Positions 38,423 to 46,886 of a stretch of 64,000 nucleotides of DNA are shown one piece after another (position 1 is the first letter of the stretch; every line of letters starts with the position of its first letter). Below the pieces are notes generated by a model. That model saw only the letters and a list, made by a program, of their open reading frames with translations. It searched no databases and was not told the DNA's origin. This DNA comes from Mycobacteriales bacterium (GTDB lineage Bacteria > Actinomycetota > Actinomycetes > Mycobacteriales > QHCE01), in contig JABFVL010000001.1 of the NCBI GenBank assembly GCA_013362805.1, positions 42,672-106,671 of the forward strand, read 5' to 3'. A program made the position numbers and the translations under genes.

Positions 38423-39892
38423 TCAGATTGAAATGCCTGCTGGCACGCATGAGGTAAGCGCGTCTGGATGTTCTAGGTCGATACTGTCCCGCTTGCTGAC
38501 TGTTTTTCGTGGCCGCACAAACCAGGCTAATAGTCCCGCGATTGCCACGGTGACTCCGATGTTGACCAAGGTCGCGAGATGAATTCCGCTGAGCAGGGTT
38601 TCGGAAGACTCGCCCGGGCCACTCGATGAGGCGATGGCACTGAAGATTGGAATCCCCACGGTTATTCCAATTTGCTGACTCATAGATGCGATGCCCGTCG
38701 CAAGTCCCTGTTCACTGTCGGATACCTCTGAGGTAGCGGTAACCATAAAACCAACTATGACGGTGAGATTGACAAATAGTCCGGCGCTAAGTGCCACCAG
38801 TACCAAAACGATGCCGTGTGAGCTGTGGTCGGTGAACAAGAGCAGCGCCGTTGATGCCGCTTGGGCTAAGAACCCGCCTACTAGTGCACCGTAGCTGCCG
38901 AGTCGGCTAATGATTTTCGGGGCTAAGATCCCGCCTAGCACTCCGGCGCCACCAGTAATGCCGAAAATAAGTCCGGTGACCAGCGCTGAATACCCAAGAA
39001 CATCCTGGAGATACAACGTCATTAAGAACACCATGGCGGTTGCCGTGGCGAATGCGAGTAGTCCTGCGAAGTTTCCCCAGCTTGTCGCGCGGCGGCTGAG
39101 CAATGACACTGGCACCAAGGGGTTGGGGCTGCGCTTTTCGATAGCCCAGAACGTCACCAACAACGTCACTCCACTGGCTATAGCGATCAACGCGAATGGT
39201 TCGCTCCAACCTTGAGCGCCGGCGGTGGTGATGCCATAGGTCAACGCAAGGAGCCCGCCGGTCACCGCGATAGCACCGGGTACATCGAGGGGAACGCGTT
39301 CGCCTCGGCTCTCTGTGAGTGCGAGGGGAGTGAGGATCATGATGGCTAGCGCGACGGGCACATTGATGAGAAATGCCCAGCGCCAGCTCAGTAAATCGGT
39401 GAGCAAGCCGCCAAATAGCGCGCCGGCGGTGAACCCGCCGGACAGGAGAGCGGCGTTGAGTCCTAGCGCTTTTCGTCGCATTGGGCCTTGTGCGAATGAC
39501 GTGGTGAGTAGTGCCAGGCCGGCGGGTAGTGCGATCGCGGTCGCCACTCCTTGGAGAATGCGAGCGACCAACAGCACAGTGGAAGATGCCGCGATGCCGC
39601 CTAATAGTGAGGACAGCACCAGCAGGCCGAGGCCAATGAGGAATAGGCGACGACGACCGAATAGGTCGGCTACGCGCCCAAAAAGCAAGGTAAGGCCGGC
39701 TGCAGGCAGTGCGAACCCGGTGGCGACCCACTGTAAGTCGTCGACGCTAAACCTGAGCCCTTCCCCAATGGCTGGGAGCGCGACATTGAGAATTGAGAAG
39801 TCCACGGCGAGCATGAATTGCGCGGCTAAGAGCAGGGTGAGTACGAGTTTCTGGCGCGGGGTCATGCACTGGTCAAGCGTGTGTGAAGACAT
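38423..39892 (-). CDS. DHA2-family MFS drug efflux transporter
   Basis: 489 aa, 14 predicted helices. The DHA2 features are FMLAVDFSILNVALPAIGEGL in helix 1 (motif D1), LLFGRVADLFGRRRLFLIG (motif A) and LLVARILQGVATAIALPAGLALL (motif B/C region). Likely exports hydrophobic drugs by proton antiport. Of two adjacent ATGs the second (39892) is chosen because AAGGA lies six bases upstream of it and would overlap the first. Its promoter region is shared with the multi-winged-helix gene transcribed the other way. Confidence 0.9.
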   Translation of the reverse strand: MSSHTLDQCMTPRQKLVLTLLLAAQFMLAVDFSILNVALPAIGEGLRFSVDDLQWVATGFALPAAGLTLLFGRVADLFGRRRLFLIGLGLLVLSSLLGGIAASSTVLLVARILQGVATAIALPAGLALLTTSFAQGPMRRKALGLNAALLSGGFTAGALFGGLLTDLLSWRWAFLINVPVALAIMILTPLALTESRGERVPLDVPGAIAVTGGLLALTYGITTAGAQGWSEPFALIAIASGVTLLVTFWAIEKRSPNPLVPVSLLSRRATSWGNFAGLLAFATATAMVFLMTLYLQDVLGYSALVTGLIFGITGGAGVLGGILAPKIISRLGSYGALVGGFLAQAASTALLLFTDHSSHGIVLVLVALSAGLFVNLTVIVGFMVTATSEVSDSEQGLATGIASMSQQIGITVGIPIFSAIASSSGPGESSETLLSGIHLATLVNIGVTVAIAGLLAWFVRPRKTVSKRDSIDLEHPDALTSCVPAGISI

Positions 39893-39926
39893 GGGCATTC
39901 CTTAAGGGGACGCGAGTTCCGTTAAT

Positions 39927-40034
39927 GGCTGAACGGTATCACAATCCTGACGCTTAATGAAACCATGATCCCGTTAGGTTCTCGAGCTGTACTTTCGTTC
40001 ACTTGGGTTACGAGCTTTTAATGACCGTTCAGCC
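39927..40034. promoter_or_regulatory. paired inverted copies of GGCTGAACGGT between efflux gene and multi-wHTH gene
   Basis: GGCTGAACGGT at 39927-39937 recurs as its exact complement ACCGTTCAGCC at 40024-40034. An AT pair follows the 10-mer core in both, after 0 or 1 base. One copy is near the efflux gene's ribosome site, the other about 40 bp before the -10 of the divergent gene. Two operator sites for one regulator are likely, with looping possible. Confidence 0.5.
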
Positions 40035-40070
40035 CGAAGAGGGCCAACCTCGCGATATGTCACGGAAACG

Positions 40071-40076
40071 TAAACT
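40071..40076 (+). promoter_or_regulatory. -10 box of leaderless multi-wHTH gene
   Basis: TAAACT, 6 nt, then ATG at 40083. The identical TAAACT-6-ATG layout precedes the gene ending at 55690. Confidence 0.5.
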
Positions 40077-40082
40077 GTGGGT

Positions 40083-42272
40083 ATGAGTGAACCCCTGTGG
40101 CGGCAGCCGACACCGGAGCAACGGCGAGCGGCTGAACGTGAAGCTCTACGTGGCTTGCAGCCCCCGCCCTTCCAAGGCGCCGAGGCGTTGCGCATGTTGG
40201 TAGACGCCATGCGCGACCTGGGGTTTCCCGAGATCAAACCTGTCCATCTGGTCGCTCATATCCGCGAGCTAGAAAATTCCGGAGACCACACTTTCTCCGG
40301 TTTACTCTTAGCTGAGGAAAAACCGACCGCCAATACAAGATCTGAGGACTTCGAAAAAATCGCGCGAGCGATAGAACGCGATTATTGGCCACAGCGCACC
40401 CAAAACCTGCCGATTCTCATGTCGGCTCGCGAACTCATTCGTTGGCTCGTTGAAAGTGGAAACCTGCAGCCAGGGGATCAGGTCCCCTCCGCGAAAGCGT
40501 TAAGTCAGCTCACCAAGGAAATCTCTGGGAACACATCGCAGCTCAGCGTCTATGCCTTTCGGCGCGCGGCTGCTTGGCTGGCGCGCAACGAGTGCTTAAC
40601 AGATCCCATTTCTCGCGTGGCGGGAAGAGCCGCCCGGCCACGGTTTGTCGCTCATGACGCACAGACACAAGCAATCCACCAAGGTTGGGATCCGCGCGCC
40701 CGAAAGCTTTATGCGCTGATCCGAGAGAAGAAAGAGCTAAAGCCCGGTTCCATACTCACTCCCGAAGCTGTTGAAGAACTATTAACGGGTGATGGTGAAA
40801 CGCCCGAGAAAATAGAGATCACTGGAATCATCACGTATCTAACCCAAAGCGGAACTCTCGTCCCATCTGGCCAGAGTGGCTATCTCATCACCAATGAAGA
40901 TATTCCGATTGAGGAGCAGCGAAGAGAAGCTCGGCCCGACCCCGCTGTTGAACAGGGAACTAACGTTGGGCTCGCTATGCGCGAGGCGGAAGCCAAAATT
41001 GCTGAGACCGACGATCTTTCGGGTTTCACCCGTACAAGCATTGCCACGGCGTCTCTGCTAGCTGCGATACGAGAGGACCTGGCGAAAGATACGCCGCTGC
41101 TTGGTCCTGGAAAATGGCTCGGGTCGATCGTCACAATCGCCTCTGCCTACGGCATTTCGCATGACACGTTTAGACGAGTATTGCGATCTCTGGAAGACTA
41201 TCTAGACCCACGAGAAATCAGACAAGGGTCACAACGTTGGGAAGCCGCCCATCTAAGACCTGATCTAACCCTGAGCGAACTTCCAACTCCACAAGAGCTC
41301 CTGAAAATCAAATCGGGGACTCGCCCAGAAGCTCCGATCGACATCTTGCCGCTCGCCACAGGTGAAGCATTACTCAAGCTGCCTGACGATGGCAATCTGG
41401 ACATTGCGCAAGCAATCCAACAGGTGTACATCCCCGGAAAAACTCCGGGCCTAAATGTGGAATATCGCACCCGCGAATTCTTGCGTTGGTTAGTGGAAAG
41501 TGGCCTCATTCCAGAAGAGAAGCCTCTGCCACCGATGCCGACCTTGTTGGATTATTTAGGTGATCCAGAAATTAGCGTGGAGTGGGCCGATGCGGTGGCG
41601 TTTCATCTCATCAAACAAGAAGAGCTTTTGTATTTCGGTGGCCGGGATCTGTTCGCTGAAGCCGGAAAACAGCAGAGTTTCTATCCGGGCATGGAGCCCG
41701 AAGCCCGAATAGTCCACGACAAGATTCGCGGCTTAGGCAAGGCACAAGCGCGTCGAAATTTTGAGCCGGGGCGCCAGGTCCATAGCAAGCATCTGTTGGC
41801 AGAGACTAGTCGTCCAATGTCTTTGGACGGCCAAGGTGCCGTGTTGGCTTGCCTCAAACACTGCGGCACCGTTGCTGAGGCGGGAGCGATCTTGGTCGTC
41901 ACTGAGCAAGACGGCACTTATGTGGCGGCCATACGGGACATTGAAATCGATCGGGCAGTTGCCGCCTTGCTAAGGGGGCGAGCCGCGTTAACGGAACTAC
42001 CCCCAGACCCAGCTCCGCGGATTGCGGCAAGCCTCAAAGCCGCTGTCGATCAAGGATGGCTCGCCGATGGGGAATGCCTGGGTTCGGTCAAAAGACTCGC
42101 TGACGCATTAGGTCGTGCCCCGAGCACACTGAGAACGGCTATTGGAATCGCTGAAGAGGAGGGGTACTTGCGCTCAAAGTCAGTTAGAAATGAGCATCGA
42201 CTTTATGCAGTGAATCCGAGCACCCATTTGTCTTCTGGTGCCATGAAGTCTCGGCCCAGTCCACCACGCTAA
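40083..42272 (+). CDS. large protein with multiple GntR-like winged-helix repeats
   Basis: 729 aa, soluble, no signal peptide. At least six segments look like GntR-type winged helices: about 112-180 (ELIRWLVESGNLQPGDQVPS), 207-270 (YALIREKKELKPGSILTPEA), 322-385 (LLAAIREDLAKDTPLLGPG), 462-520 (EFLRWLVESGLIPEEKPLPP), 540-616 and 645-711 (LKAAVDQGWLADGECLGSV ... STLRTAIGIAEEEGYLRSKS). RELIRWLVESG and REFLRWLVESG point to internal duplication. No catalytic domain is visible. It may be a multivalent DNA-binding regulator or nucleoid-type protein; I do not recognise a named family. It lies between two DHA2 efflux genes, and a perfect hairpin follows it. Confidence 0.75.
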   Translation: MSEPLWRQPTPEQRRAAEREALRGLQPPPFQGAEALRMLVDAMRDLGFPEIKPVHLVAHIRELENSGDHTFSGLLLAEEKPTANTRSEDFEKIARAIERDYWPQRTQNLPILMSARELIRWLVESGNLQPGDQVPSAKALSQLTKEISGNTSQLSVYAFRRAAAWLARNECLTDPISRVAGRAARPRFVAHDAQTQAIHQGWDPRARKLYALIREKKELKPGSILTPEAVEELLTGDGETPEKIEITGIITYLTQSGTLVPSGQSGYLITNEDIPIEEQRREARPDPAVEQGTNVGLAMREAEAKIAETDDLSGFTRTSIATASLLAAIREDLAKDTPLLGPGKWLGSIVTIASAYGISHDTFRRVLRSLEDYLDPREIRQGSQRWEAAHLRPDLTLSELPTPQELLKIKSGTRPEAPIDILPLATGEALLKLPDDGNLDIAQAIQQVYIPGKTPGLNVEYRTREFLRWLVESGLIPEEKPLPPMPTLLDYLGDPEISVEWADAVAFHLIKQEELLYFGGRDLFAEAGKQQSFYPGMEPEARIVHDKIRGLGKAQARRNFEPGRQVHSKHLLAETSRPMSLDGQGAVLACLKHCGTVAEAGAILVVTEQDGTYVAAIRDIEIDRAVAALLRGRAALTELPPDPAPRIAASLKAAVDQGWLADGECLGSVKRLADALGRAPSTLRTAIGIAEEEGYLRSKSVRNEHRLYAVNPSTHLSSGAMKSRPSPPR

Positions 42273-42320
42273 TTCCCTAGGGCATCGATCGAGCGGGTGC
42301 TGACTGTCTCGCCGCAAAAC

Positions 42321-42363
42321 ATGATGAGGTCCTAGCCGAATGTTTCGGCTAGGACCTCATCAT
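42321..42363. terminator. perfect 20-bp hairpin between convergent genes
   Basis: Arms ATGATGAGGTCCTAGCCGAA and TTCGGCTAGGACCTCATCAT, loop TGT. On the minus strand a GTTTT follows, fitting a terminator for the DHA2 gene; on the plus strand there is no T-run. It separates the multi-wHTH gene from the convergent efflux gene. Confidence 0.75.
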
Positions 42364-42381
42364 GCATGCCCAGCAATCGAT

Positions 42382-43878
42382 CTAGCCCAAGTGCGCGGCT
42401 GGCGCTGTCTCGGACTGCACCCCAGGCTTGGGCCGCGGGGTGTTCATCATCGCGGCCACGATGGTCGCTGCTGCCACCAGGATGATTGCGCCCCAAGTGA
42501 AGGACTCAGTGAAACCTTCAACGAGGCTTTGTTTCATGATTTGTGGTGACTTCACTATTTGGCGAGCCAGATAGTCGGTGCTTGCGGTTGCTGCGATGGT
42601 GTTGAGCAGCGCGGTCCCAATCGATCCACCGATTTGTTGGGCCGTGTTAGCGGTCGCCGCTGCTACTCCGGCTTCGCTGCTGGCTACACCATGGGTCGCG
42701 TAGTTCATGGCGGGTGCCATCACCAGTCCCATCCCAAAACCGACGAGCAACTCCGCAGGAAGGATGAGCGCGACGTAGGAGCTCGTGGCCTCTAGCTGCG
42801 TGAGCCAAGCCATTCCCGCGCCGGAGATGAGCAACCCGGGGACGATGAGCAGGCGTGGTGCCACTTTAGGGATGAGCCGGGAAGAAATTCCGCCAGCGGA
42901 TACCAATACGGCGGCGGTCATTGGCAAAAACGCGAGCCCGGTTTTTACCGGCGAATAGCTCATGACCACCTGCATGTAGTAGGTAAGGAACAAGAACATC
43001 GCGAACATGCCAACGACTGCCAAACCTATGGCGAGGTATGCGCTGCCTCGGGTGCGGTCGAGCACTATGGACAATGGGAGAAGTGGCTGAGAGACCCGGC
43101 CTTGCACTAGGGCGAAAATGATCAATAGGGTCACTCCGCTGACCAATAGCGCGATTACTTTCGTGGAATCCCAGCCATCGGCCTCGGCTTCACTGCAGCC
43201 ATAGACGATCGCAACCAAACCGCTCACGGCGAGTAGCACGCCAGGAATGTCGAATCGAACGCCGGTGCGAGCGCGCTCATCGTGGGGAAGGACGTACCAA
43301 CTGAACAGCGCGAGGATGGCAATGGGCACATTCACGTACAGGCACCATCTCCAGTCGAGGTGTTCGGTCAAGAATCCACCGAGCACGAGCCCAATGGCGC
43401 CACCCCCGGCCGCGATTGCCCCGAACACACCGAATGCTTTCGCGCGTTCTTTCGGTTGGGTGAAATTGATGGTTAGCAAGCTCAGCGCGGTGGGCGCCAA
43501 GAGTGCGGCGAATATTCCTTGGGCCGCCCGTGCGGCCAGCAATGTTTCAAAATTGGGGGCGGCTCCGCCGAGTGCGGATGCGCCAGCGAAACCAATCAGT
43601 CCGATCAGGAACGCACGTCGTCGACCGGTGTAGTCGGCGATGCGGCCGCCGAGAAGCAGGAGGCTACCGAAGGCCAATGTGTAAGCGGTGACGACCCACT
43701 GCCGGTTGCCGTCGCTGATGTCGAGATCTTGTTGGGCGGTTGGCAGCGCGATGTTCACGACGGTGATGTCCAGCACGATCATTAATTGGGCGAGTCCAAT
43801 AAATGCTAGTGCCAGCCAGCGACGCGGATTGGGTGCGGAAGTTGAGGTGTCGGGAGCTTCGCTCATCAGAGTAGACAT
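42382..43878 (-). CDS. DHA2-family MFS drug efflux transporter
   Basis: 498 aa, about 14 helices. Motifs are LIVLDITVVNIALPTAQQDL (helix 1), LLLGGRIADYTGRRRAFLIG (motif A), and LAARAAQGIFAALLAPTALSLL. It is a distinct DHA2 member, not a copy of the other efflux pump in this window. ATG start with AAAGG upstream. It lies 12 bp behind the tetR gene, an operon of regulator and pump, and is likely repressed until a drug ligand releases TetR. Confidence 0.9.
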   Translation of the reverse strand: MSTLMSEAPDTSTSAPNPRRWLALAFIGLAQLMIVLDITVVNIALPTAQQDLDISDGNRQWVVTAYTLAFGSLLLLGGRIADYTGRRRAFLIGLIGFAGASALGGAAPNFETLLAARAAQGIFAALLAPTALSLLTINFTQPKERAKAFGVFGAIAAGGGAIGLVLGGFLTEHLDWRWCLYVNVPIAILALFSWYVLPHDERARTGVRFDIPGVLLAVSGLVAIVYGCSEAEADGWDSTKVIALLVSGVTLLIIFALVQGRVSQPLLPLSIVLDRTRGSAYLAIGLAVVGMFAMFLFLTYYMQVVMSYSPVKTGLAFLPMTAAVLVSAGGISSRLIPKVAPRLLIVPGLLISGAGMAWLTQLEATSSYVALILPAELLVGFGMGLVMAPAMNYATHGVASSEAGVAAATANTAQQIGGSIGTALLNTIAATASTDYLARQIVKSPQIMKQSLVEGFTESFTWGAIILVAAATIVAAMMNTPRPKPGVQSETAPAAHLG

Positions 43879-43890
43879 GACGTGGCCTTT

Positions 43891-44541
43891 CTATCTGGCT
43901 GCCGAGGATTCGGCGAGGATCTGGTCGCGGATGGCGATGAACTCTTCGGCGCTGAGTTTTGGTCCAGGGAGCTTGGTCGTGTTGGCGATCCCCATGCCGT
44001 CGAGGTAGAGATCGAGCTGTCGGTGGGCGAGTGCCGCATCATTGGGAAAGCGTTCTCCGGCCAGCGGTCTTGAGAGGCGAACGATCATGGGTGCGATGTC
44101 ACCAACGACGATGTCGGGCCGTACTTGGCCGCTCTCGATGCCGTTGTTCAGTAGTTGTTGCACGTTTGCGATGGCATTGCGGCTAGCCACATCGAGCTCT
44201 CCTTCCAGGGCGATGTACCCGATCAGGATCGGCATGATGACGCCGATCTTGAGGTCCAGTGCGGCGTGCGCGAACGAACGTAGGGCGGCGTACGGCTCCT
44301 TTGACATACCTTCGCTTTTTGCGACCTCACCGAGTGTCGTGAGGATTTCGATGGCTACGGCCCGAATGAGGTCGGTCCGCTCGGGAAATCGTCGATACAA
44401 AGTCGCGATGCCTACCCCGGCTCGACGAGCGATTTCTTCCAAGGGAGCTTCAGTGCCTTGTTCGGTGAAGACTTCACGGGCGGCGTGCAAGATTTGTGCG
44501 CGATTTCGCTGGGCGTCGGCGCGGAGCGGAGGACTTGGCAT
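43891..44541 (-). CDS. TetR family transcriptional regulator
   Basis: 216 aa. HTH at about 12-55: QRNRAQILHAAREVFTEQG, PLEEIARRAGVGIATLYRRFPERTDLIRAV. The C-terminal domain is of the SACE_7040/TetR_C-type with LLNNGIESGQVRPDIVVGDIAPMIVRL. The ATG at 44541 is chosen; the longer frame (27 codons more) would overlap the palindrome at 44600-44626. It probably represses itself and the DHA2 gene that follows. Confidence 0.88.
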   Translation of the reverse strand: MPSPPLRADAQRNRAQILHAAREVFTEQGTEAPLEEIARRAGVGIATLYRRFPERTDLIRAVAIEILTTLGEVAKSEGMSKEPYAALRSFAHAALDLKIGVIMPILIGYIALEGELDVASRNAIANVQQLLNNGIESGQVRPDIVVGDIAPMIVRLSRPLAGERFPNDAALAHRQLDLYLDGMGIANTTKLPGPKLSAEEFIAIRDQILAESSAAR

Positions 44542-44599
44542 GAGAGGAACCAATCGATATCTGGAGGAAGATCCTCCGGTTGACTCTTTAGACCGTAGC

Positions 44600-44626
44600 A
44601 CAAGTGGAGGAAAAAGCTCCACTTGT
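44600..44626. promoter_or_regulatory. palindromic operator upstream of tetR
   Basis: Perfect 10-bp arms ACAAGTGGAG and CTCCACTTGT around a 7-nt spacer, about 60 bp upstream of the tetR ATG and 65 bp upstream of the scpA -10. A second smaller palindrome GGAGGA-AGA-TCCTCC is at 44563-44577. Both suit TetR binding. Confidence 0.55.
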
Positions 44627-44688
44627 TAGCCAGATAAGTTTTAGAAACGTCCTCAGCCCAGGTGCACGGCTCAAACAGCCAGGTGAGC

Positions 44689-44694
44689 TACGGT
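44689..44694 (+). promoter_or_regulatory. -10 box of leaderless scpA promoter
   Basis: TACGGT, 6 nt, then GTG at 44701. Confidence 0.5.
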
Positions 44695-44700
44695 CAACAC

Positions 44701-45567
44701 GTGACCACCGAAGCCGCGCTCGAACCCACCTCCACCCCAGAGGAAACAAATCCACACCGCCGCGCCAGCTTCCAAGTCCGACTTACCAACTTCGAAGGCC
44801 CCTTCGATCTACTTCTTCAGCTCATCCACCAACACAAGCTCGACGTGACCGAAGTGGCGCTGCATCAGGTCACCGATGACTTCATCGCGCACATACGCGA
44901 ACTCGGATCCACCTGGGATCTTGATCAAGCAACCGAATTTCTCCTCATCGCCGCTACCTTGCTCGATCTCAAAGCCGTGCGGCTATTGCCCTCGGCCGAA
45001 GTTGAAGACGAAGAAGATCTGGCACTACTGGAAGCCCGAGACCTGCTGTTCGCGCGACTTTTGCAATACCGGGCCTATAAGCAAATCGCCCGGCTCGTCG
45101 CCGAAAAGATCGCCGCCGCTGGGCGGCGTTATCCCCGTGATGTGTCGATGGAACCGCGATTTACCGAGCTCATGCCCGAAGTATTGCTAGGTATTGGGCT
45201 GGACCGTTTTGTTCTTCTCGCCGAAAGAGCGCTCACTCCGCGTCAACCACCCACGGTCTCCATAGACCACATTCACGCCTCAAAGGTCAGCGTGCGCGAA
45301 CATGCCGCTATCTTGCGCGATCGTCTTACCCGCAACGGCAACAGCACATTTCGCGCGCTCTGTTCAGATTGTGAAAACACCCTGGAAGTCGTGGCCCGCT
45401 TCCTGGCCTTGCTCGAGCTATACCGTGAGGGAGTGCTCGGCTTTGAGCAGGTGGAAGCGCTGGGAGAGTTGCACGTTCGCTGGGTCGGCGGAGACAGTGA
45501 TGAACCGATCGAGATTGACGAATACTCCGGTAGTCCGGTGACCGATGATGAGGAAAGCACGCTATGA
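44701..45567 (+). CDS. scpA: segregation and condensation protein A
   Basis: 288-aa kleisin of the SMC-ScpAB condensin. The N-terminal motif FQVRLTNFEGPFDLLLQLIHQHKLDVTEVALHQV binds the SMC neck (quoted here only as FEGPFDLLLQLI). The middle is helical and acidic; the C-terminal winged helix (about 190-265) binds the SMC head. Start GTG 44701 follows a -10 box at six bases; the upstream GTG 44662 in frame is less likely. It overlaps scpB by 4 bp (ATGA), the start of a conserved scpA-scpB-rluB-cmk-der operon. Confidence 0.93.
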   Translation: MTTEAALEPTSTPEETNPHRRASFQVRLTNFEGPFDLLLQLIHQHKLDVTEVALHQVTDDFIAHIRELGSTWDLDQATEFLLIAATLLDLKAVRLLPSAEVEDEEDLALLEARDLLFARLLQYRAYKQIARLVAEKIAAAGRRYPRDVSMEPRFTELMPEVLLGIGLDRFVLLAERALTPRQPPTVSIDHIHASKVSVREHAAILRDRLTRNGNSTFRALCSDCENTLEVVARFLALLELYREGVLGFEQVEALGELHVRWVGGDSDEPIEIDEYSGSPVTDDEESTL

Positions 45568-46145
45568 GCGCTGAATTGGCCGATGAGAAAACCTCGAGCG
45601 CATACGAACAATTGCGACCAGCCCTCGAAGCCATTTTGCTCGTCGTCGACGAGCCAGTGACCGAGCAGGTGCTGGCCCAGGTTCTTGAAGCACCGCAAGC
45701 TGACATCAGTGAAGCCGTGGTCCGGTTGGCGGACGAATACACCCAAGAACAGCGAGGCTTCGAACTCCGTAATGTCGCCGGCGGTTGGCGGATATACACC
45801 CGTGAGCAATATGCGCCATATGTGGAGCGATTTGTGCTCGACGGGCAGCAAACCCGGCTCACGCAAGCGGCGCTCGAAACACTCGCGGTGGTGGCCTACC
45901 GGCAGCCCGTCACTCGCGCCAGGATCTCCGGAATCCGTGGGGTTAACTGCGATGGTGTGATGCGCACGCTGCTCGCCCGTGGGCTCGTGGAAGAATGTGG
46001 TTCAGATAATGGCGGTGGTTACCTCTACCAGACGACTCCGCTGTTTTTGGAAAAGTTGGGGTTGGGCTCAATAAACGAGCTACCACCCATCGCACCCCTT
46101 ATGCCCGATACGGACGCAGTGGACGATGTCATCGCCGGAGACTAA
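45564..46145 (+). CDS. scpB: segregation and condensation protein B
   Basis: 193 aa. Two winged helices in tandem: about 15-85 (LEAILLVVDEPVTEQVLAQVLE) and about 95-165 (LTQAALETLAVVAYRQPVTRARISGIRGVNCDGVMRTLLARGLVEE). It dimerises and binds ScpA in the condensin complex. ATGA overlap with scpA, and its end overlaps the next gene by 20 bp. Confidence 0.93.
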   Translation: MSAELADEKTSSAYEQLRPALEAILLVVDEPVTEQVLAQVLEAPQADISEAVVRLADEYTQEQRGFELRNVAGGWRIYTREQYAPYVERFVLDGQQTRLTQAALETLAVVAYRQPVTRARISGIRGVNCDGVMRTLLARGLVEECGSDNGGGYLYQTTPLFLEKLGLGSINELPPIAPLMPDTDAVDDVIAGD

Positions 46146-46878
46146 CGAAACAAACCCAGGCCAGCGCCTGCAAAAAGTGCTGGCCTCAGCAGGAGTCGGA
46201 TCCCGACGTAGCTGTGAAGACCTCATATTTCATGGACGAGTAAGCGTCAACGGGCAAGTAGTGGACCGCATGGGAATGCGTGTCGACCCCGCCGTGGATG
46301 TTATCCACGTAGATGGAGCCCGCATCATTTTTGATGACTCCCTGGTTTACCTCGCGCTCAACAAGCCCCGTGGTGTCGTCAGCACCATGAACGACGACAG
46401 GGGCCGCACCGCACTGGCCAGTTTCGTCACCGATATTGACGCACGAGTTTTCCACGTGGGTCGGCTCGACTATGACTCAGAAGGCCTATTGCTGCTAATG
46501 AACGATGGTGAACTCGCGCACCGACTCGCTCACCCATCGTTCGAAATCACGAAAAAATACGTGTGTGAAGTGCCTGGCCCGGTGTGGCCTCGAATAGGCA
46601 AGCAGCTATTAGAAGGTGTGGAACTCGAAGACGGTATCGCGAAAGCCGACCAATTCCGCACCATCGAACAATTCGGCGAACGAGCCATGGTGGAAATCAC
46701 CCTGCACTCCGGCAAGAACCGCATTGTGCGCCGCATGCTCGCCGCTGTTGGATACCCCGTGAAGCGGCTCATCCGTAAAGAAGTCGGGCCTATCAAGCTG
46801 GAGCGCCTCAAGCCAGGCGCCGTGCGGCGGCTCACCATGGAAGAAGTCGGCCAACTGTACAAAGCCGTCGGGCTGTAG
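46126..46878 (+). CDS. rluB: 23S rRNA pseudouridine synthase, RluB type
   Basis: 250 aa. S4 RNA-binding domain at about 12-60 (RLQKVLASAGVGSRRSCEDLI). The RsuA/RluB catalytic domain has the Asp in HVGRLDYDSEGLLLLMNDGELAHRL, the ALNKPRGVVST motif and LHSGKNRIVRRMLAAVGYPVKRLIR. Expected target is U2605 in 23S rRNA. The start inside scpB is typical of this operon. Its end is 8 bp before cmk. Confidence 0.93.
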   Translation: MSSPETNETNPGQRLQKVLASAGVGSRRSCEDLIFHGRVSVNGQVVDRMGMRVDPAVDVIHVDGARIIFDDSLVYLALNKPRGVVSTMNDDRGRTALASFVTDIDARVFHVGRLDYDSEGLLLLMNDGELAHRLAHPSFEITKKYVCEVPGPVWPRIGKQLLEGVELEDGIAKADQFRTIEQFGERAMVEITLHSGKNRIVRRMLAAVGYPVKRLIRKEVGPIKLERLKPGAVRRLTMEEVGQLYKAVGL

Positions 46879-46886
46879 GGAGTGTC

